DNA of 64,000 nt from Methanosarcina baikalica (GTDB taxonomy: Archaea; Halobacteriota; Methanosarcinia; Methanosarcinales; Methanosarcinaceae). Below the pieces are notes generated by a model. That model was not told where the DNA came from. It worked only from the letters and a program-made list of their open reading frames with translations, and made no database searches. The translations under genes and the position numbers were made by a program. Of the stretch, positions 17,267 to 26,574 are shown one piece after another (the stretch's first letter is position 1; the number at the start of each line of letters is the position of its first letter). The DNA is taken from contig NZ_JAVKPK010000004.1 of the NCBI RefSeq assembly GCF_031461075.1, positions 1 through 64,000 on the forward strand. Reading direction: 5' to 3'.

Positions 17267-17704
17267 ATGAAGGAGTTTTACCGAAATATAGTGATTGCGA
17301 CAGACGGATCTGAGAATGTTCAGAGGGCCATTTCTTACGGTATTGAAATTGCAAAACTTAGCGGAGCCACTGTCCACGCCCTTTACGTAGTAGATACACC
17401 CTCTACAATCTCTGAAAATTGGACTGCTGGCAAAGAAACAATCTACAAAATTATGAGAAATGATGGAGATAAAGTAGTATCTAAAATTAAGAAAATTGGA
17501 GAGGCCTCAGGGGTCGAGGTAAAAGAGGTTGTTTTAGACGGGTACCCGAGTAATGAAATTATCGATTTCGCAGAAAATAATAATATTGACTTGATAGTAA
17601 TGGGTACCCTCGGAAAAATCGGAATTGAGAGGTTTTTAATGGGAAGCGTTGCAGAAAAAGTAGTAAGAGGTTCAAAAGTTCCGGTCATGGTCGTCCGGGG
17701 ATAA
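17267..17704 (+). CDS. Universal stress protein, UspA family
   Basis: A 145-residue UspA-fold protein. Near the start is NIVIATDGSENVQRAISYG, and the ATP-binding pattern G-2x-G-9x-G(S/T) is complete at the C-terminus (GTLG..., then GS in FLMGSVAEKVVR), followed by the last strand VPVMVVRG. Members with this pattern bind ATP and act in stress responses. Single gene with its own upstream region (17020-17266, AT-rich, nothing else recognised). Confidence 0.9.
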   Translation: MKEFYRNIVIATDGSENVQRAISYGIEIAKLSGATVHALYVVDTPSTISENWTAGKETIYKIMRNDGDKVVSKIKKIGEASGVEVKEVVLDGYPSNEIIDFAENNNIDLIVMGTLGKIGIERFLMGSVAEKVVRGSKVPVMVVRG

Positions 17705-17959
17705 GAGTAAATCTGAAACTTTCTGTAAACTGGAAGCCTTTTGGAAAAAGAAAGAAATCAGGATTCAAAGGACTCAAGGGTTTAAATTGCATGCCAAAAA
17801 ACATCTTCATTGAATCAGCACAGAATCATTCACAAAAATGAAGAATGTCAAAAATCCAAAAACAGAATAGAAAATCTTAAATTGTATAAAGAAAACAGAG
17901 ACATAAGCCCATTTATAAATACGAAAATGTATGCTTCTGTCAAATTCGGGTTATAATTT

Positions 17960-18547
17960 TCAGTCGGAGCGATTCGTTTCTTTCAAATCTGTTTTCATGT
18001 GTCCTTTTTCAATGGCAGCTTTGGCAACCATTACTTCAGTCGATTTGATGACCGCATAAATAAGATCTCCGGGCTTTATGTCCAGCTTCTCTACGGCTTC
18101 TTCAGTGACTACTGAAGTGATAATTGAGGGTTCCATTTCAATTGTGATTTTACAAACAAGTCCGCTTTTTTCCACTGTGAGTACTTTACCAGGTAACTGG
18201 TTTCGGGCTGATAACTTGAAGCCTACGTTTTCCCACGAGGTTTCATCTCCAATTGTTTCATTGAGAATATGCTTGTTTGTCTCATACTCAGCCAGGAGTT
18301 TCCTTCCAAGATCGGTCAGGAAAGTGCCTTGATCCTTTCCTCCACGTACTGTGATTACTGCGGGTTCTTCAAGAGCTTCATTCATTTTTTTAAGCATAAT
18401 CCAGGCGTGTTTGTATGAAATATCAAGAATTTGGCAGGCTTTTCGAAGGGAGCGTTCTTTGTCAATTGTCTTCAGTAACTCCGCCCTTCCGGCGCCCATG
18501 ACGGTTTTCCCATCTTCTGTAAACCAGAGCTTTGTTTTTGCTTTCAC
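17960..18547 (-). CDS. ModE-like molybdate/tungstate-responsive regulator
   Basis: About 195 residues. The N-terminal LysR-type winged helix of ModE is clear (GAGRAELLKTIDKERSLRKA, then ISYKHAWIMLKKMNEAL). The C-terminal half is a TOBE/Mop molybdate-binding domain beginning SARNQLPGKVLTVEKSGL and ending PGDLIYAVIKSTEVMVAK. The frame opens at GTG 18556, but that codon lies inside the AAAGGTGA binding site, so GTG 18547 is the likely start. It directly follows the remnant of a transporter ATPase gene in the same orientation and was probably the last gene of that operon. Its remaining targets are unknown. Confidence 0.83.
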   Translation of the reverse strand: MKAKTKLWFTEDGKTVMGAGRAELLKTIDKERSLRKACQILDISYKHAWIMLKKMNEALEEPAVITVRGGKDQGTFLTDLGRKLLAEYETNKHILNETIGDETSWENVGFKLSARNQLPGKVLTVEKSGLVCKITIEMEPSIITSVVTEEAVEKLDIKPGDLIYAVIKSTEVMVAKAAIEKGHMKTDLKETNRSD

Positions 18548-18559
18548 AATCTTCACCTT

Positions 18560-19018
18560 TTAGCGGAGCACATGGACAGAACTTGCCTTGAACTGAGTGT
18601 AGACCGGAACTCCCGGAAAAATACCCAGTTCCTCTGCCGACTGCCTGCTTATTAGAGAATTAAGAATGACTCCGCAGTCAACTTTTACCCGCACAAGAGC
18701 TCCCAATGTCCAGACGTCGATAACCCTGTCTTGCAGAGAGTTTCTGATGCTGGATTGTGTGGGCGTCTTACTTAAAACTATGTTTTCAGGCCTGAGGAAG
18801 GCATATGCCTGGCTCCCTACCTCCCCAGATCTCCGGAAGCGTCAATAACCATTTCTCCTACTGTCAAGAAGCAGAATTTTAGGATCGGTCACCAAGGCTC
18901 TCGCAAGGGCAACTCTCTGTTGTTCTTCTCCTGAAAGCGTAAGGAGATGACGATCAAGGAGGTGAGTGATCTTCAAGTCTTTAGCAATTTCAAGGAGCTT
19001 CTCCTGTGACTTTATTTT
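18560..19018 (-). pseudogene. Decayed ATPase gene of a molybdate/tungstate ABC transporter (ModC/WtpC-like)
   Basis: Two pieces of an ATPase survive on the minus strand. The 5' piece (about 18855-19018) encodes KLLEIAKDLKITHLLDRH, the ABC signature LSGEEQQRVALARAL and the Walker B start PKILLLD, then breaks off. The 3' piece (18560 to about 18815) encodes AFLRPENIVLS and a TOBE domain ending FKASSVHVLR. Walker A, the segment between Walker B and the TOBE domain, and the start are missing. The pieces are in different frames. The TOBE end and the modE neighbour point to molybdate or tungstate. Confidence 0.78.
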
Positions 19019-19093
19019 TCATCCGCGACCGGCAAATACAACCAGAATTAAGAGAACTGAAATTAACTTAAAAATTCTGGTTTTAACATCCAT
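19019..19093 (-). pseudogene. Leftover lipoprotein signal peptide, probable binding protein of the same transporter (ModA/WtpA-like)
   Basis: A 24-codon frame from ATG 19093 to TGA encodes a signal peptide: KTRIFKLISVLLILVVFAG followed by RG. A lipobox would read FAGCG, so the lipid-attachment cysteine appears as Arg (codon CGC). The frame stops at the junction with the ATPase remnant. The binding-protein body and the permease gene are absent. Position, at the 5' end of the former operon, fits the binding protein; the identification is inference. Confidence 0.6.
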
Positions 19094-20010
19094 GGTTATG
19101 TGTTCTTTAATATGACAGATATAAACTTTTTGAGGAGAAATAACTGTTTTTTTACATTAAATAAGTAATATTTGAGAAGAAAGGAATATTAAAGGCATAA
19201 TAACGCTTTTTTCATCATTCTCAGCCAAAAAATAAAATTATGTCTACTGACGCTAAGGCTACTAAATACACTTTTTGGCTAGTTATCATTTATCCTCCTC
19301 TTTTATCCTCCTCTTTTATTTATCATTATTCTTACATTTTTTAAGTACTGTGAGTCCTTTAAAATCTAGCACTGATTTTGCTGACAGTTGACTGCAAAAA
19401 AGTCTCTTCGCTTGAGATCAGAGCATTCGCAATATTTACTAAAAATAAAGATAGAGTAGTCCCTTTATAAAGTACTTTTTACATTTATTATATTTTTTTT
19501 ATTAAGAATTTAAGGTACAAAATCACATATATGAGGCTTAATTATAAAATTTATGATCAGGACAGTTGAAGGTTTAATGTTGTTGATTTTTCAGTTAAAT
19601 TGTAAGTACTAATTTAGGATACTTCAATTGTAAGTACTAATTGAGAATTTAAAACGGAATTAAAGAAGTTAAGAAATTGAATTTAGAGAATCAGTTGTTG
19701 AAAAACACAAATAAAAGCTACAGTGAAAATTTGATTCTGAAAACATTAAGTATGCATCAATCAGAAGGCAATATAGAAGTCAAAGGTCATATTAATTCAA
19801 GTTAACTTGCGCGGAGATAAATAAAAGATGTCTTCTGCCAGTAAGACCAGAGATAAACAGTATAAATCAAAGTAAAAGTTTATTTATTTGTATGGTAATA
19901 CAACGAGAATATATAAACGGTAATATATTTTAGAAATGGTAATAATATCCCAAGTTTCGATAAAAGAAGTAGACTCATAAACATGAATTAATCTTTTTGA
20001 AGGTTTACAT
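19094..20010. other. AT-rich non-coding region upstream of the symporter gene
   Basis: No plausible gene. It contains a diverged copy of the MITE-like family (see 19505-19612), a direct duplication of ttgtaagtactaatt at about 19599 and 19630, and a doubled tcctccttttattt... segment near 19292-19320. The final 150 bases, with aatatataaacgg near 19906, probably hold the promoter of the symporter. Confidence 0.5.
19505..19612. repeat. Diverged copy of the 7040-7154 MITE-like family
   Basis: The segment gacagttgaaggttt...gttgatttttcagtt (19561 onward) matches the reverse complement of the left part of the 7040 element, and ggtacaaaatca near 19511 matches its other end. The terminal core is degraded (ttgtaagtact instead of cgcgtaagtcct). 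It is thus an old copy. Confidence 0.45.
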
Positions 20011-21930
20011 ATGGATGGTTACAGTATTTTCCTTGTAATGCTTGCAGTTTATATAGCCGGACTTGTAGCTATTGGCTGGTATTTTAACAATAGACAGAAA
20101 TCCGTTACAGATTTCTGGCTTGCTGGCCGCAGGATAGGACCTTCAGCTCTGGGGTTTTCAGCCGCAGCGTCCTGGCTGACAGCAGGCGGAATTCTTGCGG
20201 TTGTAGGATATTATATGCTTCAAGGAATGGGCTCTATATGGGGATTCGTGGCTCCGAATATCCTCGCCCTCCTTTTCCTTGCTGTGCTTGTGAAGAAAAT
20301 CAAGAACCTGCCTGCAATCACCCAGCCTGAACTCCTGGAACAGCGTTATGGCAGTATAGTCAGATGGCCAATTGCCCTTATCATCACGGTCGTAATGATT
20401 CTTTTTTCAGTAGCCGACATTACAGGGCTTTCCCTTGTGCTGCAGGTCTTTTATGGCCTTGATCCTTTCTATGCTGCAGCCATTGTTGCAATCGCGGTTT
20501 CCCTTTACGTAACTCTCGGAGGGCTGTATGCGGTTATCTGGACAGATACTATCCAGTTCGCTTTCCTTGCTATCTTTGCAATAGGAATGGCTTTCGCCAC
20601 AGTAGGAACAGTCGCTGACGGAGGCCTTAGCACTTCTGCGATAAGCGCTTCAGTGCTTTTCGGAAACGTGCCTGGCGACTGGTGGAATCCCTTCTCAATC
20701 GGGCTTCCCATGGTCCTGATTTTTTGTCTTGCCATAATTCCGGGCTGGATTACCGAGCAGGACCCCTGGCAGAAAGTCTGGGCTGCAAGAGATGGAAAAT
20801 CTGCCACTCTCGGAATGATAATTGGCTCTCTTATGATCACCGTGGTCTTTGCAGCCTGTGCTGTTATTGCAATAGCCCTCAACTCAATATACCCCGAGAT
20901 AGCAAAAATGGGTTTTCCTGCAGGCATGGCCCTTGCAGAGCCCGCACTCCTGACCTTTGTCAGTGAACGTTTCGCCTCTGCACCTGTGGTAATAGCCTTC
21001 AGTGCAATAGGGCTTGCAGCAGCTTCCATGTCCTGTACGGACACTTTTTCAACATCAGGAGCTTCCTGTATCTCAAGGGATATTTACCAGAGGTACATAA
21101 AGCCAGATGCTACAATGAAAGAAATGATGTTGGTAAACAGGGTCAGTGTACTGTTTATCATACTCGCTGCAACTGCAGGCTCATTTGTAATCCCCAATAT
21201 TATAGATGCAATTCATATCGCAACTTTCATTGCAAGTTCCTCCTACTTCTTCCCACTCATGGGAGGCCTTTACTGGAAGCGAGCTACCAAGGAAGGAGCC
21301 TTTACAGGCATGGTAGTAGGATTTACAGTTCAGGTAGCCCTTGTGGTTTTGGACCTTATAAAGACGCCACCTCTGGCTCCTAGTTATCTGGAAAGCATTC
21401 ACCCTATTCTCATGAGTCATGGGGTTATTGTAGGAATGTCGCTTAGTGCAATCGCTTTCTTCGGAGTTTCCCTGATGACAAAACCTTCAAGCAGAGTTAA
21501 TCTTGCGCCTTTCTTCGAAGAGGAAGCCGAAGAACTTTCCCGTTATGAAGCAAGAGAGATCAACGAGAAAGATCCTGAGTACAGTGCTTTCCTCAAAAAC
21601 GTTGATGAGAAAGTCGCAGGAGAACGTACTCACCTCCAGCTCAACCTTCTGGCTTCCGGAAATCTCAGCTGGCATGAACTTATAGAAAAACTTAAAGTCG
21701 GTTCTCCTGCCTGGGTCACCCCTACAGGACTTGACTCAGTATACAGGCTGACCCATGGGGATATGCTTGCCTGTGTTGCGGTCACACGAGGGACCGGTGA
21801 AAGGGATATCTGGCTTAAGGCCGAGCCCAGGCTTGAAACCGTCGGCAGGCAGAAAAAAGAGCTTTTCACGGCTTACGAAGAATTAAAAAAGGTACTTGAC
21901 AAGAAAGGTGTAAATCTGGACTTCAATTAA
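20011..21930 (+). CDS. Sodium:solute symporter (SSS family)
   Basis: A 639-residue transporter with about 13 membrane helices. Family features: VTDFWLAGRRIGPSALGFS in the first loop, GGLYAVIWTDTIQFAFL in the middle, and AASMSCTDTFSTSGASCISR around the sodium site region. This resembles the PutP/pantothenate branch of SSS. A C-terminal hydrophilic domain of about 140 residues (from roughly residue 495) follows the last helix and is longer than in simple members; it may be regulatory. Solute unknown; an organic acid or amino acid is likely. A ribosome binding site (GAAGGT) precedes the ATG. Confidence 0.87.
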   Translation: MDGYSIFLVMLAVYIAGLVAIGWYFNNRQKSVTDFWLAGRRIGPSALGFSAAASWLTAGGILAVVGYYMLQGMGSIWGFVAPNILALLFLAVLVKKIKNLPAITQPELLEQRYGSIVRWPIALIITVVMILFSVADITGLSLVLQVFYGLDPFYAAAIVAIAVSLYVTLGGLYAVIWTDTIQFAFLAIFAIGMAFATVGTVADGGLSTSAISASVLFGNVPGDWWNPFSIGLPMVLIFCLAIIPGWITEQDPWQKVWAARDGKSATLGMIIGSLMITVVFAACAVIAIALNSIYPEIAKMGFPAGMALAEPALLTFVSERFASAPVVIAFSAIGLAAASMSCTDTFSTSGASCISRDIYQRYIKPDATMKEMMLVNRVSVLFIILAATAGSFVIPNIIDAIHIATFIASSSYFFPLMGGLYWKRATKEGAFTGMVVGFTVQVALVVLDLIKTPPLAPSYLESIHPILMSHGVIVGMSLSAIAFFGVSLMTKPSSRVNLAPFFEEEAEELSRYEAREINEKDPEYSAFLKNVDEKVAGERTHLQLNLLASGNLSWHELIEKLKVGSPAWVTPTGLDSVYRLTHGDMLACVAVTRGTGERDIWLKAEPRLETVGRQKKELFTAYEELKKVLDKKGVNLDFN

Positions 21931-21932
21931 AA

Positions 21933-21972
21933 AAAGCTGAGGTTCTCAATCGAACCCTAGCTTTATCTCTTT
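21933..21972. terminator. Hairpin terminator between convergent genes
   Basis: AAAGCTGAGGTTC pairs with GAACCCTAGCTTT around a six-base loop (21933-21964), with one mismatch, and a T-rich stretch follows on the plus strand. Convergent genes end on both sides, so it may serve both. Confidence 0.65.
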
Positions 21973-21992
21973 TTCAGAACATTAACTGTTCT

Positions 21993-22802
21993 TTAAAGCC
22001 CAAAGGCGCTCTGAAGGGCCTTTTTTCCGAAAAGAAGATCTTCGAGGGAAAATACTTCAAGGTTATAGACGCCCCTGTAGCCTGAGAGTAATTTCAGGAC
22101 TGAAAAATCCGCACAGCCTTTTCCGGGAGCCATATGCTCATCTCCATCGTATTTGTCTGTCCACTGCCCGCTATTGTCATGCAGGTGGAGATGGATAATA
22201 TGATTGTGGAGGGTTCGGACAAAATTTCCGAGCTTTTCAGGATCGCCTCCGCAGGTAAGGTTTGCATGTCCTATGTCAAAAGTGGCCTTCAGATACCCGG
22301 AATTTACAGTTTCGATGGTCCGGAAAAGCTCTTCGGCCTCGCAGCAAAAATTGGAAGGGTCTGTACCTTCTTTATTTTCAAGGGCCAGAGTGACTCCGTA
22401 ATCTTCAGCTACAGAAGAAAGAGTGCAGAGGTTTTTGACCATAGAGAGAAAAGATTTCTCCCTATCAGGCCCAACCCTTCCCGGATGCAGAACAACTATC
22501 TTAGCTCCTACATGATTTGCAAGCGCAACGGATTCTCCCATAAGGGCAAACTCTCTCTTGCCCATCCGTGCGGTGTCTACCTGAAGGGCTGAAGGATATT
22601 TGGAGTCTGCTGCAGAGTAAGGAGCGTGGACTGTGCTCGCAAAATCATAGATCGATACTTCGTCAAGTATCCTGTCAAGCTTTTCCTTTTCAAGTACGGA
22701 ATCGTTGTAGATACCCATCTTGGGAATATACAGTTCTATGGACCCAACGTGCCCTTTTAAATCCGCAAGAGGACCGGCAAAGGATGAAGCTCCGAAAATC
22801 AC
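21993..22802 (-). CDS. Sugar phosphate isomerase/epimerase-like TIM-barrel protein
   Basis: A 269-residue protein of the AP endonuclease family 2/xylose isomerase-like fold. Metal-binding residues are visible in VVLHPGRVG, LALENKEGT, ATFDIGHANLT, HLHLHDNSG and NLEVFS, spread over strands 4-8 as expected. The start is GTG at 22802 with no clear ribosome binding site. The family includes sugar isomerases, epimerases and DNA endonuclease IV; lack of the strict Nfo motifs favours a metabolic isomerase. Convergent with the symporter, so a common substrate is only a guess. Confidence 0.78.
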   Translation of the reverse strand: MIFGASSFAGPLADLKGHVGSIELYIPKMGIYNDSVLEKEKLDRILDEVSIYDFASTVHAPYSAADSKYPSALQVDTARMGKREFALMGESVALANHVGAKIVVLHPGRVGPDREKSFLSMVKNLCTLSSVAEDYGVTLALENKEGTDPSNFCCEAEELFRTIETVNSGYLKATFDIGHANLTCGGDPEKLGNFVRTLHNHIIHLHLHDNSGQWTDKYDGDEHMAPGKGCADFSVLKLLSGYRGVYNLEVFSLEDLLFGKKALQSAFGL

Positions 22803-23784
22803 GCATTAAGCAAGGAAACTAAATATAAAAATTCTTGTGTGAGCCTCATAGGAATCAGATGTGATAAACATTAAACAATAATTAAGCCTTTAAGAGATGT
22901 AAACGAAAAAAATATATGGAGTCTTCTCAAATCAAGCCTCAATAATTTTACGCTGCTATGAGGCTCTCAAATTAGAATTTTGATTTAAAAACTTATCTTC
23001 TTTTTCATTATCCGTGGACGTATCTATTTTCTTAGATTGGATTGCTAATAAGATAGCATAGAACTGGTTGGAGATAAGAATACACATCGGAGATCTTCAT
23101 AAAAAACCATTGTCAAATTAGATCTGGATTTTTTAGAGCTAATTTGATAACCTCGCTATAAGCGATAAAATTAGCCAACATATTTATATATAAATAAGTG
23201 TTACCAGAGAAACTGCCGAAAGAAAGTTATAGATAGTTGTTAAAAAAAGAATATAGTTTTATGTGAAGAATATATTTTCACCAGATGGCTACATATTCTA
23301 AAATAATTTTGCACTTTAGATAAGGAATCCATGTTCTTTTTAATCCCCTGAAGAGATAAAAGAATTAGCATTACATACAATATATAATTTTTATTAATAT
23401 AAAAACCAGCTCAGGAAAACTCATTAATATAAAAATAAGAAATATATTTTTTAAGAGAAAACAAACAAAATCATTAATAAGAATCGGAATCTTTATATGA
23501 TATTGAAAAAAGTAAAATTTATTTTTATATATATATATAGGATTTTGTTTATTTTAACCCCCCTCCGGCCTCTTATAAAATTGATTATATATTATATAAT
23601 TGTATAATAATATTTTAAAAGCCTGTATATTTCGAAAGGTTTATGAATGATCCTCTCTAATCCAAAAATTAACGCGCGTCATAATCATATTTCTTTGTGA
23701 TGATATGGCAGACGATATTAAAAAAATGTACAGCGTTTTTTTGAATCCACCTTATTACATGTAATAAACAAAGGAGGAAGATGA
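22803..23784. other. Long AT-rich leader region of the mtr operon
   Basis: No gene is seen in 982 bases. Several TATA-like elements read toward mtrE: catatttatatataaataag near 23178, tttttatatatatatatagg near 23522, and tatatattatataattg near 23585. Which of them is used cannot be decided from sequence, so the 5' untranslated region could be under 200 or about 580 bases. A ccccctccgg patch at 23560 stands out from the AT-rich surroundings. The mtrE ribosome binding site AAGGAGG is at 23771-23777. Confidence 0.5.
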
Positions 23785-24699
23785 ATGGAACCACTCATAA
23801 GCATGGGAGTGCTTGCACTTATCGGAGTGGCTGCGACCATTGCAGGTGCCTCAGAGGACCTGGAATCTGATATAGGCTCGCAGAGTAACCCCAACTCTCA
23901 GGTGCAATTAGCTCCCCAGATGGCGTATCCACATAGAATCTATAATAAAGCCATTTCCGGTGAACCACCATCCAATGCGTTAATGTGTTCGATTGGTGCA
24001 GCCATTGCAACAGTACTAATAAGTGAATTCACTGTATCCCCACTTTTTGCACTGGTATTTGGTTCCCTTATTGCAGCATGCGTACATGCTACCTTTGCGG
24101 TAACTGCCACAATGGGCAGATGTGCCAGTCAGAGTCGGTTCAAGCAGCCGATTTATCTGGATATGATAAGAAGTCACACCCCAGCAATTATGGGATATGC
24201 GTTCATAACAACTTTCTGTGTTCTAGTGGTATCATATTTGATGACCGTTGTACTTGGACACCCCTTCCCGCTAACTATGCTGGCTTTTATCTGGGGTATC
24301 ACAGTAGGTGCAATCGGATCGTCCACAGGCGACGTCCACTACGGTGCAGAACGTGAGTTCCAGCAGTTTGAATTTGGTTCAGGATTAAATGCTTCGAACT
24401 CAGGAAATATTGTGAGATATGCTGAATCCGGGCTCAGGAATGGATACGACAACTCCTGGTTCTGTGCCAAGTTTGGAGGTCCTGTCACCGGGCTTGCTTT
24501 TGGTATGACCGTGTTTCTGGGAAGCTGGATAACCACTATTTTTGATCCTGCAAAAGGCTTGACTATGGGATGGCTTTCCGCTGTTGCAGGTGTTGTTATT
24601 GTCTTTATTTTAATTATCTGGAACTGGAAGATGGAAGTCGCTGCCCGTAAATCATTTGGGCCTTACAAAGAAGACAAGGCTGAGGAGGCTTCAGCATGA
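23785..24699 (+). CDS. mtrE: Tetrahydromethanopterin S-methyltransferase subunit E
   Basis: A 304-residue integral membrane subunit of Mtr, which transfers the methyl group from methyl-tetrahydrosarcinapterin to coenzyme M and pumps Na+ outward. The N-terminus (MGVLALIGVAATIAGASEDL) and the loop DIGSQSNPNSQVQLAPQM are hallmark MtrE sequences, followed by about six membrane helices. An out-of-frame ATG at 23781 lies four bases before the true start. It is the first gene of the operon; MtrC, D and E form the putative sodium channel part. Confidence 0.97.
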   Translation: MEPLISMGVLALIGVAATIAGASEDLESDIGSQSNPNSQVQLAPQMAYPHRIYNKAISGEPPSNALMCSIGAAIATVLISEFTVSPLFALVFGSLIAACVHATFAVTATMGRCASQSRFKQPIYLDMIRSHTPAIMGYAFITTFCVLVVSYLMTVVLGHPFPLTMLAFIWGITVGAIGSSTGDVHYGAEREFQQFEFGSGLNASNSGNIVRYAESGLRNGYDNSWFCAKFGGPVTGLAFGMTVFLGSWITTIFDPAKGLTMGWLSAVAGVVIVFILIIWNWKMEVAARKSFGPYKEDKAEEASA

Positions 24700-25448
24700 T
24701 TGAAGCTCTGATGGCAAACATCATCTGGATAGTCTTTATTGTAGTCGGCGGCGCTCTGATATCCTGGAGCGTTCACTTCGTGCCTGTGGGCGGTGCACCT
24801 GCAGCTATGGCTCAGGCAACTGGTATTGGAACAGGTACCGTGCAGCTGGCGGCCGGAGCAGGCCTCACAGGGCTCGTCAGTGCAGGGTTCATGATGAACG
24901 TAACAAAAGACCTTCCCCTTATTCTCGCTTCAGGCGCAGTGGGAGCAATGATCATGATAGCTGTAACCATGATTGTTGGAACGTGGGTCTATGTTTATGG
25001 TGTGGGTTGTGTCCCCTCTTCAGCAAAAGTAAAGGTTGACCCTATCACAAAATACAGGCAGGATCTCTATGTATCTCAGGGTACTGAAGGACACGGGCTT
25101 CCAACAGTCAGTTTTGTGAGCGGAGTTATAGGCGGCGGCCTTGGTGGAATAGGAGGAGCCCTTGTTTACTACGCACTGATAGAAGTGGGTCTGAAAGCGG
25201 GTCTGCAGGGTAGTGGAGTCACCAATTCTGTTACAGGAAATTCGCTTGTAGCAGTTGCAGCAATGTTTGCAATAGGTATTTTCTTCGTAAACGCTGTAAT
25301 TCCTTCCTATAACATAGGAGGTACGATTGAAGGGTTCCACGATCCGAAATTCAAAAAATGGCCGAAAGCGGTAATTTCTTCCCTCGTGGCAACACTATTG
25401 TGTGCTATTGTGGCAGTAGTTGCAATTTCACAGCTTGGAGGTATCTAA
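24696..25448 (+). CDS. mtrD: Tetrahydromethanopterin S-methyltransferase subunit D
   Basis: A 250-residue membrane subunit with about six helices and the conserved segments SWSVHFVPVGGAPAAMAQAT and GAGLTGLVSAGFMMN. The ATG overlaps the mtrE stop (ATGA), so translation is coupled. With MtrC and MtrE it forms the membrane part through which Na+ is thought to pass. Confidence 0.96.
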   Translation: MIEALMANIIWIVFIVVGGALISWSVHFVPVGGAPAAMAQATGIGTGTVQLAAGAGLTGLVSAGFMMNVTKDLPLILASGAVGAMIMIAVTMIVGTWVYVYGVGCVPSSAKVKVDPITKYRQDLYVSQGTEGHGLPTVSFVSGVIGGGLGGIGGALVYYALIEVGLKAGLQGSGVTNSVTGNSLVAVAAMFAIGIFFVNAVIPSYNIGGTIEGFHDPKFKKWPKAVISSLVATLLCAIVAVVAISQLGGI

Positions 25449-25449
25449 A

Positions 25450-26253
25450 ATGTCTGCAGGTGGAGCAGGAGGAGGAGCCAAAGGTGCGTATCCTCCACAA
25501 ACAATAATGGCTTTAGGTATAATCGGCGGCCTTGTCGGGATTTACCTTGGTCACTTCATGCCTCCAGCATATTCCTTCTTCGGAGGTATTGGAGCAATCT
25601 GTGCAACAGTCTGGGGTGCTGACGCAGTTCGCCGTGTTGCAAGCTACGGGCTTGGTACAGGTGTCCCATCAATTGGTATGCTCGCTCTTGGTATGGGTAT
25701 TCTGGCAGCCCTCTTCGGACTTTCAGTAGGAGGTATTGCAGGGCCCATAGTAGCCATCGTTGTAGCAGCAATTATAGGCGGCGTCATTGGCGCCCTTTCA
25801 AACAAGGTAATCGGCATGGGTATCCCCATAATGGAACAGGCGATGGTAGAGATTTCATGTGCAGGTACTCTTGTAATTCTCGGGCTGAGCGTCGTTATTG
25901 CAGGATCTTTCGATTATGCTGCAGTTGTTCAAAACGTAGTCGCAAATGGATACATTGCACTGATCTTTATAATAGGCGGCATGGGAATCCTTCACCCCTT
26001 CAATGCTAGCCTGGGCCCTGATGAGAGTCAGGACAGAACTCTGACTCTCGCTGTTGAAAAGGGAGCTATTGCATTAATAATTACAGGCTTTGCGTCTTCA
26101 CTCCATGAAGGGTTGATGGCGGCTAGCTTAAACATGCTTGTGGGATTCATCATCTGGTATATTGCTTTCAGCAAGTATTATGCATTTATTAAGAGAGATG
26201 CATATCAGGTGGTCGGAACCGGTCTGCTGCCCAGTGCGGAGGAACTACAATGA
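25450..26253 (+). CDS. mtrC: Tetrahydromethanopterin S-methyltransferase subunit C
   Basis: A 267-residue membrane subunit from ATG 25450; the frame extends ten codons upstream into mtrD, but SAGGAGGGAKGAYPPQ is the usual MtrC start. It has about seven helices rich in Gly and Ala, and contains the conserved GMGILHPFNASLGPDESQ. The start follows the mtrD stop by one base. Its TGA overlaps the mtrB ATG. Confidence 0.96.
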   Translation: MSAGGAGGGAKGAYPPQTIMALGIIGGLVGIYLGHFMPPAYSFFGGIGAICATVWGADAVRRVASYGLGTGVPSIGMLALGMGILAALFGLSVGGIAGPIVAIVVAAIIGGVIGALSNKVIGMGIPIMEQAMVEISCAGTLVILGLSVVIAGSFDYAAVVQNVVANGYIALIFIIGGMGILHPFNASLGPDESQDRTLTLAVEKGAIALIITGFASSLHEGLMAASLNMLVGFIIWYIAFSKYYAFIKRDAYQVVGTGLLPSAEELQ

Positions 26254-26573
26254 GCATGATTAGAATAGCTCCGGAACTACATCTGGTCCTTGACCCGGAC
26301 ACCGCAACTGTGGCGGAAGAAAGGGAAGACTCGATTGAGTATTCCATGGAACCTGTCTTTGAGAGGCTGGACAAGCTTGATGCAATCGCGGAGGATCTCG
26401 TAAATTCCCTTGCTCCAAGTATGCCACTCCTTAACTCATGGCCCGGTCGTGAAAATACATCCTACATGGCTGGATTCTACAGCAACTCCTTCTTTGGAGT
26501 CGTTGTAGGTCTTGCCTTCTGCGGACTGCTGGCTCTTGCCATAACCATAAGTAGAATAATGGGAGGAGTGTAA
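26250..26573 (+). CDS. mtrB: Tetrahydromethanopterin S-methyltransferase subunit B
   Basis: A 107-residue subunit: a cytoplasmic N-terminal part beginning SMIRIAPELHLVLDPDTATV, a short coiled-coil-like stretch (MEPVFERLDKLDAIAEDLVN), then one C-terminal membrane helix (FFGVVVGLAFCGLLALAITI). ATG at 26250 is preceded by GGAGG; ATG at 26256 is possible. MtrB lies in the stalk that links the catalytic MtrA and MtrH to the membrane. Confidence 0.95.
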   Translation: MSMIRIAPELHLVLDPDTATVAEEREDSIEYSMEPVFERLDKLDAIAEDLVNSLAPSMPLLNSWPGRENTSYMAGFYSNSFFGVVVGLAFCGLLALAITISRIMGGV

Positions 26574-26574
26574 A

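Noticed and set aside
20505..21044. A 179-residue minus-strand frame opposite the symporter
   Set aside because: Antisense of a clear transporter; composition reflects its hydrophobic codons.
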